Source: Acidobacteriota bacterium
Lineage (GTDB): Bacteria > Acidobacteriota > Blastocatellia > Pyrinomonadales > Pyrinomonadaceae
Length of the DNA stretch: 8,995 nt
NCBI GenBank assembly: GCA_029777145.1
Contig: JAKOSS010000697.1
Coordinates: 1-8,995, forward strand
Direction of reading: 5' to 3'
A program made the position numbers and the translations under genes. A model generated the notes under the pieces. That model was not told where the DNA came from. It worked only from the letters and a program-made list of their open reading frames with translations, and searched no databases. Shown piece by piece: positions 1-4,965 of this stretch. Each line of letters starts with the position of its first letter. Positions within the stretch are counted from its first letter, which is position 1.

Positions 1-6
1 AATGTC

Positions 7-119
7 CCCCAACAAGTCGCTCAAACGGGACAGCCCAAACCGACACATGCTTCGCATTTTGCGCGCCGTTCGGTACCGTCGGCGCTCCGCTCCACTCTGC
101 CCTTAGCTCCGCGTTATGT
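7..119 (+). other. Integron attC-like recombination site
   Basis: The left end reads CCCCAAC (7-13), a one-base departure from the attC R'' consensus RYYYAAC. The right end reads GTTATGT (113-119), close to the R' consensus GTTRRRY. Inside these, GCTCAAACGGGACAG (19-33) pairs with CTGCCCTTAGC (97-107) if C22, two bases around A25-C26 and A30 are left unpaired. Unpaired bases on one arm only are the hallmark of attC hairpins, which integron integrases recognise as folded single strands. The centre contains a further stem (GCGCC/GGCGC flanking CGGTACCG). The length of about 113 bp is in the range of long sites such as Vibrio repeats, and the wording of both ends resembles those. No integrase or second attC is visible, so this may be an array end or a lone cassette junction. 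Confidence 0.6.
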
Positions 120-125
120 TGCGTA

Positions 126-377
126 ATGACTATGCCCAACGATAAATTTGATACTGAAACATCACTGAAACTGAAAGTTGGCCATGTGCTATCACGGGCG
201 GATCGCCGGGAACCCGGCACCTCTGTTTCGCCCCGTCGCGTGCAGGCGCCAATCCGACGTATGATCGAACGGATGACACGCTCGACGACCCGCATTCGCT
301 GCCAGCGTTCGGCGTCGGCGACTCTGCTTTTGTATCCCCGGTCCCACAGGGTCGCGAAAGCAGCTGAACAATCATGA
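126..377 (+). CDS. Doubtful 83-aa cassette-position reading frame
   Basis: This frame starts with ATG only seven bases after the attC-like R' core, where cassette genes usually begin. Its TGA (375-377) overlaps the ATG of the next frame as ATGA, a pattern typical of coupled genes. Against it, only the first ~25 residues look like ordinary protein; the rest is rich in Arg and Ser, as expected of a wrong frame. A different frame, open from 158 to 364, looks more protein-like in that second half and is the frame of the downstream gene. A frameshifted gene, a degenerate one or pure chance all remain possible. No Shine-Dalgarno sequence, domain or family is recognised. Confidence 0.25.
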   Translation: MTMPNDKFDTETSLKLKVGHVLSRADRREPGTSVSPRRVQAPIRRMIERMTRSTTRIRCQRSASATLLLYPRSHRVAKAAEQS

Positions 378-763
378 AGAGTAAGGTGGGGATGCTGTCG
401 GCGGAGAAGATCATCTCGAATATTGTGGACCGAATCGCCCGCGTCTATGAACGTCCACTTATGTTTGGCGGCAGTGCGGCGGGTGTGGAAGTCTTATTGC
501 TCTCGCTGCACGAGACTCTGGCTATGTGCGAGGATCGCGAAGATGAGTTTTGGCAGGCCTTTCACTCGCTACATGAATCCGAAGGCCATCAGGCGATGAA
601 CTGCTCGACCTTTCATTCGCAACAAGAGCCGCTTGCGTCTGAGGCTGCAATTGCGGCGCACGTTATCGAGTTCTTCAAGAGGCTCAATGAGGAGCTTGGG
701 CTTGGGGGCATGACGACAAAACCCGGACAGCCAGAACCAGGCGTTGGAGCAGACTCGCGATAG
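374..763 (+). CDS. Orphan hypothetical protein, probable cassette gene
   Basis: I do not recognise this 129-residue protein. It reads as a plausible soluble, mostly helical protein: an amphipathic segment at about 9-27, a hydrophobic LLLSLHETLAM stretch near 41-51, an acidic and His-rich centre (50-85), a helical EAAIAAHVIEFFKRLNEELGL region (about 90-110) and a flexible Gly/Pro tail. There is no signal peptide or membrane helix. An in-frame TGA at 365-367 limits the start. ATG 374 overlaps the preceding TGA, but ATG 392 has a better ribosome site (AAGG at 383-386, five bases ahead), so the true protein may begin at residue 7. Its place after an attC-like site, lack of recognisable homology and codon use less GC-biased than the desaturases suggest an acquired cassette gene. 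Confidence 0.6.
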   Translation: MKSKVGMLSAEKIISNIVDRIARVYERPLMFGGSAAGVEVLLLSLHETLAMCEDREDEFWQAFHSLHESEGHQAMNCSTFHSQQEPLASEAAIAAHVIEFFKRLNEELGLGGMTTKPGQPEPGVGADSR

Positions 764-951
764 CGTCCTGCGGTGTGGATAATCTCATGGCTGCGAGCTG
801 CTCAACTTTTTCGTTCGACGCTTTCGATATATTCAGCCCTTGCGCGAAATACAAACGACAGCGTAATCGGAGTGTCGGCAATCACCGACAACCGGAAGAT
901 CGTCGAGCGCGCGATCAGCGACCCGACGCCCGAACGCGCGCAACTCGAACC
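764..951. other. Intergenic stretch with possible gene remnant
   Basis: No complete gene is supported here. The plus-strand frame running through about 847-1000 has strongly GC-ending codons and a protein-like translation (for example ITDNRKIVERAISDPTPER), ending at a TAA (998-1000) just before the first desaturase. It has no credible start, since upstream the same frame reads as non-coding. It could be the decayed 3' end of an older gene cut off when the cassette region arrived. No second attC site was found between 763 and the desaturase promoter. Confidence 0.25.
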
Positions 952-995
952 ATTACAATACTCTTACGTTCAGACGCCGCTCACTCTGCTAGTCT
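952..995 (+). promoter_or_regulatory. Desaturase 1 promoter and putative operator
   Basis: ATTACAATACTCTTAC (952-967) contains TTAC twice, at 953 and 964, exactly 11 bp apart. It is followed after 18 bp by CTGCTAG (986-992). Read as an extended -10 this is TGC + TAGTCT (990-995), giving a start near 1001 and a leader of about 24 bases. The same two blocks with the same 18-bp spacing precede the second desaturase, so the match is unlikely to be chance. Direct repeats with 11-bp period are typical of OmpR/PhoB-family binding sites; the assignment to the neighbouring regulator is inference. Confidence 0.55.
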
Positions 996-1024
996 GGTAA
1001 CGGTCGCCCACGCGATCATAACCA

Positions 1025-1876
1025 ATGCAAAACTCGAACAAGGGCAATCACTTACAAAACATCAACTGGAAAAATCTGACGATCGTGACCACGTTTCACG
1101 CACTCGCGGTCGTCGGGCTTTTCTATTTCAGCTGGCAGAACCTGGCGGCGCTGCTCATCGGAAACTGGATCGTCGGCAGTCTCGGCGTCGGACTCGGCTA
1201 CCACCGTCTGCTGACGCACCGCAGTTTCAAGGCGCCGAAATGGCTCGAATATCTGCTTACCGCGTTCGGCACGATGGCGGTTCAGGACGACGCTCCGAAA
1301 TGGGTCGCGACGCACCGCATCCATCATCAGCACACGGAGAAGGAAGGCGATCCGCACTCGACGCGGCCCGGATTCTGGTGGGCGCATCTCGGCTGGATCA
1401 TTTACGGAAAGGCGAACGATCACGACGCGGCGACGCTTCAAAAGTACGTTCCCGATCTCATGAAAGACCGTTTTCACACGGCGCTTGCAAGGTTTTACTA
1501 TGCGCCGCTGATCGCTTCGGGCGTTCTGCTGTTCGCCGTCGGCGACTGGCCGATGGTGCTCTGGGGCGTGTTCGGGCGCGTCGTGTTCGGCTGGCACTCG
1601 ACGTGGCTCGTCAATTCGGCGACGCATATGTGGGGCGCGCGGCCGCACGAGACGGGCGACGATTCGACAAACAATCTCGCGATCGCGCTGCTGACTTTCG
1701 GCGAAGGCTGGCACAACAATCATCACGCGTTTCCGTCGTCGGCGCGGCACGGACTCGGACGGTTCCAGTTTGATCAGAACTGGCTGACGATACGTCTCTT
1801 TGAACGCCTCGGTTGGGCGACGAACATCCGTCTGGCAGTCGAAACTCCGGTTCCCGCCGAGGCCGCCGCCCCTTGA
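1025..1876 (+). CDS. Membrane fatty acid desaturase (delta-9 type), copy 1
   Basis: This 283-residue integral membrane di-iron enzyme is predicted to insert a double bond into acyl chains (acyl-CoA or acyl-lipid), raising membrane fluidity. It carries the three histidine boxes of the FA_desaturase family: HRLLTH (60-65), HRIHH (97-101) and HNNHH (230-234). It also has N197 and H201 in NSATH, matching extra metal ligands of stearoyl-CoA desaturases. Hydrophobic segments lie at about 18-58 and 155-190. The length suits bacterial DesC-like enzymes, which lack a fused cytochrome b5 domain, so a separate electron donor is needed; none is in the window. An in-frame TAA at 1019-1021 fixes ATG 1025 as the first usable start, although no clear ribosome site precedes it. 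The family is clear; regiospecificity and substrate cannot be read from sequence. Confidence 0.95.
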   Translation: MQNSNKGNHLQNINWKNLTIVTTFHALAVVGLFYFSWQNLAALLIGNWIVGSLGVGLGYHRLLTHRSFKAPKWLEYLLTAFGTMAVQDDAPKWVATHRIHHQHTEKEGDPHSTRPGFWWAHLGWIIYGKANDHDAATLQKYVPDLMKDRFHTALARFYYAPLIASGVLLFAVGDWPMVLWGVFGRVVFGWHSTWLVNSATHMWGARPHETGDDSTNNLAIALLTFGEGWHNNHHAFPSSARHGLGRFQFDQNWLTIRLFERLGWATNIRLAVETPVPAEAAAP

Positions 1877-1884
1877 TCCCGGCA

Positions 1885-1928
1885 ATTACAAAACTCTTAC
1901 AATCGCACCTCGTAAATCCTGCTAGGAT
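1885..1928 (+). promoter_or_regulatory. Desaturase 2 promoter and putative operator
   Basis: ATTACAAAACTCTTAC (1885-1900) differs by one base from the element before desaturase 1 and is again followed after exactly 18 bp by CTGCTAG (1919-1925). Here the direct repeat is fuller: TTACAA at 1886-1891 and 1897-1902, an 11-bp period. The extended -10 is TGC + TAGGAT (1920-1928), predicting a start near 1935 and a ~38-base leader. Its presence between tandem genes implies that copy 2 has its own promoter under the same control as copy 1. Confidence 0.6.
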
Positions 1929-1972
1929 TACGATTAGCTCAGTTTCAAAAGCAATTTTAGTCGAGGATATTT

Positions 1973-2836
1973 ATGGAAAACGTTGTCGAGATCTCAAGCG
2001 CCAAGTCGCAGAAGATTCATTGGAACACGATCGTTGCAGTCGTACTTTTTCATGCCGGCGCCGTTGCGGCGTTTTTTACTTTCAGCTGGCAGAATCTCGT
2101 GGCTTTCACGCTTCTTTGGTGGGTCGCGAACAGCCTCGGGATCGGGCTCGGATATCACCGGTTGCTGACGCACCGCGGATTCAAGACGCCGAAATGGGTC
2201 GAGTACACACTCGCGTTCTTCGGGACGATGGCGCTGCAGTCAGGACCGATCTCGTGGGTCACGACGCACCGGCTCCATCACGCTTTCACCGAAACCGACA
2301 AGGATCCGCATTCGCCCGAAGGCGGACTCTGGTGGGCGCATATCGGCTGGATCTTCAAGGGCACGGCGCAGATCCAGCCGGAAGCCGTGATGACGCGTTA
2401 CTCGCCGGATTTGATGAAGGAACGCGGGCTCCGCGTGATGAACGACTATTATTGGCTGTCATCGGTTCTTACAGGGATCGTCTGCTTCGCGATCGGCGGT
2501 TGGTCGATGGTATTTTGGGCGGTCGGACTTCGGACCGTCTTCGGCTGGCATACGACCTGGCTTGTCAATTCGTGGACGCACTCATGGGGTTCGCGCCGGT
2601 TCGAAACCCGCGACACCTCGACCAACAGCGGCCTCATCGCTGCGCTCACGTTCGGCGAAGGCTGGCACAACAACCATCATGCGTATCCGCGCTCGGCCCG
2701 CCACGGCCTGACGTGGAAAGAGTTTGACATCAACTGGATCCAGATCAAAGTGATGGAGAAACTCGGGATCGCCACCGACATCTACGCTTACGATCTGAAC
2801 GCCAAGGAAGAAAGGACGCTCCAAAAAGCAGCTTAG
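1973..2836 (+). CDS. Membrane fatty acid desaturase (delta-9 type), copy 2
   Basis: This 287-residue paralogue of the preceding desaturase aligns with it almost end to end. Histidine boxes are HRLLTH (62-67), HRLHH (99-103) and HNNHH (232-236), with N199 and H203 in NSWTH as likely further ligands, so the di-iron site appears complete. Hydrophobic segments are at about 18-60 and 160-192. The start is well set: GAGGA (1963-1967) stands five bases before ATG 1973. The termini and the region between boxes 2 and 3 differ most from copy 1, which may reflect different chain-length or head-group preference. The C-terminal tail is charged (KEERTLQK) rather than the Ala/Pro-rich tail of copy 1. The 96-bp gap from copy 1 holds a separate promoter, so this looks like tandem duplication including the control region. 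Confidence 0.95.
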   Translation: MENVVEISSAKSQKIHWNTIVAVVLFHAGAVAAFFTFSWQNLVAFTLLWWVANSLGIGLGYHRLLTHRGFKTPKWVEYTLAFFGTMALQSGPISWVTTHRLHHAFTETDKDPHSPEGGLWWAHIGWIFKGTAQIQPEAVMTRYSPDLMKERGLRVMNDYYWLSSVLTGIVCFAIGGWSMVFWAVGLRTVFGWHTTWLVNSWTHSWGSRRFETRDTSTNSGLIAALTFGEGWHNNHHAYPRSARHGLTWKEFDINWIQIKVMEKLGIATDIYAYDLNAKEERTLQKAA

Positions 2837-2838
2837 CA

Positions 2839-2917
2839 GTCAGTACCGCCTGCGTCAGCGGGCGGCTGTAGCCGTGATCGGACTAAGAATCCACCTGCTG
2901 ACGCAGGCGGTACTGAC
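2839..2917. repeat. 79-bp perfect-arm inverted repeat
   Basis: Two 21-bp arms (2839-2859 and 2897-2917, starting GTCAGTACCGCC) are exact reverse complements around a 37-bp centre. Pairing continues inwards with GGGCGG against CCACCT (one G·U, one mismatch). It begins two bases after the desaturase 2 stop codon and is followed by a T/C-rich run, so its transcript could form a strong terminator-like hairpin. The sharp arms and gene-end position also fit a REP- or MITE-like mobile palindrome. Which of the two it is cannot be told from a single copy. Confidence 0.8.
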
Positions 2918-2918
2918 A

Positions 2919-2958
2919 TTTCCTTTTCCCTTTTTCCCTTTTCCCCTTTTCCCCTTTT
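2919..2958 (+). repeat. Polypyrimidine (T4C3-4) tract
   Basis: Forty bases contain only C and T on the plus strand, in irregular units of TTTTCCC or TTTTCCCC. The tract directly precedes the candidate -10 box of the histidine kinase and occupies the place of a -35 region. It could be slippage-prone or able to form triplex DNA. Confidence 0.8.
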
Positions 2959-2963
2959 ATACT
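2958..2963 (+). promoter_or_regulatory. Candidate -10 box for leaderless kinase mRNA
   Basis: TATACT is a good -10 hexamer. Its downstream edge is only six bases before the GTG start codon (2970), so transcription would begin at or next to that codon. No Shine-Dalgarno sequence precedes the GTG, which is consistent with a leaderless message. No clear -35 is seen within the C/T tract. Confidence 0.35.
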
Positions 2964-2969
2964 CTCTGA

Positions 2970-3851
2970 GTGCGAAGGCGAAAATCCACGATCTTCTTTC
3001 TGATCCTCGGCATCTGCCTGATCACGCTGGCGGTTGCGCTCAATGTCGGATGGATCCTGCTCAACCTTCGCGAGGTCGCGCTGCTCGTCTTCGGGATCGT
3101 CTTCTTCGCGGTGATCATCACCGGGCTCGTTCTGAACACGATCTTTCTCGTTCGCGAAATACGCCGCAACGAGCAGCAGGACGCGTTCCTCAACGCGATG
3201 ACCCACGAGCTCAAGACGCCGATCGCGTCGATCAAGCTTTATCTCGAAACGTTGAAATCCCGGGAAGTCGCGCCTGAGAAACGCAGCGAGTTCTACGACG
3301 TCATGCTCGCGGACTCGAACCGGTTGCTTGGGACCGTCGAGCAGGTCCTGCAGGCTTCGCGGACGCGCGAGAAGCACCGGATGCTGAACCTCTCGGAGTT
3401 CAGCCTGAACGATCTGCTCGCCGAAACCGTGGCAACTATCGAGACGAATTTCAAGCTCGATCCGGCGGTTATCAAATTCACCCCGTCGACCGAAGACGTG
3501 CCGCTCTACGCCGACCGGGCAGAGATCGGGATAGTCTTCTCGAATCTTCTCGACAACGCCGTAAAGTACTCGGCCGACGACCCGAAGGTGACGGTCCGCG
3601 TGAAGAATTCGAACGAAAAGCGCGTCGAAATTTTGATCAAGGACAATGGCATCGGGCTCAACCCGGGTGAGTTGAAGCGCGTCTTCAAGCGGTTCTACCG
3701 GGTCGTGAACGGGGACACGCGAACCCGTAAAGGCACGGGACTAGGACTGTCGATCGTCGAGTCGATCGTCAAGAAACACGGCGGCCGGATCTGGGCGGAA
3801 AGCCGCGGCGAGGGAAAAGGAACGACTTTTATCGTGCAATTGCCCAAATAG
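2970..3851 (+). CDS. Two-component sensor histidine kinase
   Basis: This 293-residue membrane kinase has two hydrophobic helices (about 8-31 and 36-61) joined by only a few residues, so it has essentially no extracytoplasmic sensor domain and no recognisable HAMP or PAS. The HisKA dimerisation domain follows, with phospho-acceptor H79 in MTHELKTP. The ATPase domain has the N box (N192-N196, NLLDN), G1 box DNGIG (225-229), F box F239-F242 and G2 box GTGLG (255-259), all intact. It should autophosphorylate and pass phosphate to the regulator encoded 183 bp downstream. An in-frame TGA (2967-2969) abuts the GTG start, so translation cannot start further upstream. Such minimal sensors are often thought to read membrane state or a partner protein. 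The nearby desaturases favour the former, by inference. Confidence 0.92.
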   Translation: MRRRKSTIFFLILGICLITLAVALNVGWILLNLREVALLVFGIVFFAVIITGLVLNTIFLVREIRRNEQQDAFLNAMTHELKTPIASIKLYLETLKSREVAPEKRSEFYDVMLADSNRLLGTVEQVLQASRTREKHRMLNLSEFSLNDLLAETVATIETNFKLDPAVIKFTPSTEDVPLYADRAEIGIVFSNLLDNAVKYSADDPKVTVRVKNSNEKRVEILIKDNGIGLNPGELKRVFKRFYRVVNGDTRTRKGTGLGLSIVESIVKKHGGRIWAESRGEGKGTTFIVQLPK

Positions 3852-3962
3852 TAAGCCGTAAGCGGTGAGCAGTGAGCAGATTGAAGTGGTATCCGATGGA
3901 TTCGCAGGCAGATTCCGATTCGAAATAGCTGAAATCTGATAACGGAGAGCTGATAGCAGCTG
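3851..3962. repeat. Heptamer-structured spacer, first part
   Basis: Directly at the kinase stop codon come four 7-bp words in register: GTAAGCC, GTAAGCG, GTGAGCA and GTGAGCA (3851-3878). After a gap, related words reappear in the same 7-bp phase: GCTGAAA (3928), TCTGATA (3935), ACGGAGA (3942), GCTGATA (3949) and GCAGCTG (3956). The middle portion is degenerate. This resembles the short tandem heptamer repeats described in cyanobacteria, but with different words. Confidence 0.65.
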
Positions 3963-4002
3963 GCCCTTAGTTTAGAACGGCTGACGGCTCGCTTTTCACT
4001 GA

Positions 4003-4037
4003 CAAAATCGCAAATCGCAAATTGCAAATCGTAAATG
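4003..4037 (+). repeat. GCAAATC heptamers running into the start codon
   Basis: Five consecutive 7-bp units (4003-4037) vary on GCAAATC: ACAAATC-like, GCAAATC, GCAAATT, GCAAATC and GTAAATG, where the first unit has AAAA after its C. The last unit contains both an in-frame TAA (4032-4034) and the ATG (4035) of the response regulator. The translation start region is therefore made of repeat and has no Shine-Dalgarno sequence. Confidence 0.75.
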
Positions 4038-4742
4038 CTGAAGATTCTTATTGTCGAAGACGAAAAACATCTGGCCGAGGGGCTTCGGTTCAATCTCGAA
4101 GCCGATGGCTACGACGTCGCCTGCGTTTACGACGGCGATGAGGCGATTCAAGTCTTGAAAGAACAGGCGTTCGACGCGATCGTGCTCGACGTCATGATGC
4201 CGAAAAAGGACGGATTCGAAGTCGCCGAGGAACTTCGGGCGGAGAAGAACTACACGCCGATCCTCATGTTGACGGCGCTCGGAAATTCCGACGACGTCCT
4301 CAAGGGCTTCGCGGCAGGTGCCGACGATTATCTTCCGAAACCGTTCGAATTGGCGATCTTCCAGGCGCGGCTCAACGGACTTCTCCGGCGCCGCGAATGG
4401 TTCGTCCGCGAACGCGGTTCGACCGAAGCGGTCGTCGACGGGATCGTCAAGATCGACGGAAAAACGATCGATTTCAACAACTTGGAACTGATCACCGAGT
4501 CAGCCACCGTTCAACTCACTTTGATGGAAGCGAAGTTATTGCGATATTTGATCGAGAACGAGGGAAAGGCGGTCTCGCGCAAAACGATCCTTGAGGACGT
4601 TTGGGAACTGCATGGCGACACCGACACGCGCGCGATCGACAACTTCATCGTCCGCCTGCGCCGCCACCTCGAAACTGAACCCAATGACCCGCGCATCCTC
4701 CAAACCGTCCGCGGCGTCGGCTACAGGTTTGTGAAACAATAA
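4035..4742 (+). CDS. OmpR/PhoB-family response regulator
   Basis: This 235-residue DNA-binding regulator is the presumed partner of the upstream kinase. The receiver domain (about 2-115) has the acidic pocket E8-D9, phospho-acceptor D52 in VLDVMMP, conserved T80 and K102 followed by PF, so it should be phosphorylated normally. The winged-helix output domain (about 140-234) has the recognisable LTLMEAKLL start, the RAIDNFIVRLRRHLE recognition-helix region and the closing TVRGVGYRF. Regulators of this class bind as dimers to direct repeats spaced about 11 bp. The TTAC repeats before both desaturases are candidate targets, by inference. An in-frame TAA immediately before ATG 4035 excludes a longer protein. 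The kinase-first order with a 183-bp repeat-filled gap is unusual for a pair that more often sits overlapping or within a few bases. Confidence 0.95.
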   Translation: MLKILIVEDEKHLAEGLRFNLEADGYDVACVYDGDEAIQVLKEQAFDAIVLDVMMPKKDGFEVAEELRAEKNYTPILMLTALGNSDDVLKGFAAGADDYLPKPFELAIFQARLNGLLRRREWFVRERGSTEAVVDGIVKIDGKTIDFNNLELITESATVQLTLMEAKLLRYLIENEGKAVSRKTILEDVWELHGDTDTRAIDNFIVRLRRHLETEPNDPRILQTVRGVGYRFVKQ

Positions 4743-4743
4743 C

Positions 4744-4965
4744 AGTGGTCGGTGGTCAGTGGTCGGTGGTCAGAGAGGGGAATTCGATTGATAACGTTTG
4801 ACCACTGATCCGCCGCGTGAACGCGGAACTCCAAACTCAAACCACCGACCACCGACCACTGGCCACTGACCACCGACCACTGACCACCGACGACCGACCA
4901 CTGCTCACAGGCCACTGACCACTGACCACCGACCACTGCTCACAGGCCACTGACCCCTGCTCAAC
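4744..4965. repeat. Heptamer array with opposed arms between convergent genes
   Basis: The left arm (4744-4771) is four perfect RGTGGTC units alternating A and G. The right arm (4847-4965) is 17 consecutive 7-bp units of the opposite orientation, mostly GACCACY with GGCCACT and GCTCACA variants, without loss of phase. A 26-bp stretch of the left arm (4748-4773) is the exact reverse complement of 4866-4891, so a long hairpin is possible. The ~70-bp centre holds a small CCGCGT/ACGCGG stem (4813-4826). It lies between two convergent genes and could stop transcription from both sides. The minus-strand gene's TGA lies inside the last unit. Confidence 0.85.

Noticed and set aside
684..881. Minus-strand 65-aa frame after the orphan gene
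   Set aside because: It overlaps the orphan gene's 3' end, has no ribosome site and no recognisable features.
775..1773. Plus-strand 332-aa frame
   Set aside because: Arg-rich shadow of desaturase 1, whose frame has all catalytic motifs.
1052..1885. Minus-strand 277-aa frame opposite desaturase 1
   Set aside because: Antisense shadow of a high-GC gene, Arg/Val rich, with no motifs.
1813..2727. Plus-strand 304-aa frame across desaturase 2
   Set aside because: Shadow frame with Arg/Asp-rich composition; desaturase 2 occupies the correct frame.
2883..3377. Minus-strand 164-aa frame opposite the kinase start
   Set aside because: Its C-terminal GKREKGKRK repeats come from the C/T tract, and the rest is antisense to kinase membrane and HisKA segments.
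3695..4093. Minus-strand 132-aa frame across the kinase-regulator spacer
   Set aside because: It is built from heptamer spacer sequence and antisense to the kinase end and the regulator start, with no domain features.
4721..4936. Minus-strand frame with repeated QWSVVGG peptides
   Set aside because: It is only the translation of the 7-bp GACCACY array; a repeat of 7 bp gives a 7-residue peptide period in any open frame.
4744..4965. CRISPR-like repeat array
   Set aside because: The units are 7 bp and contiguous, with no unique spacers of constant length and no cas genes.
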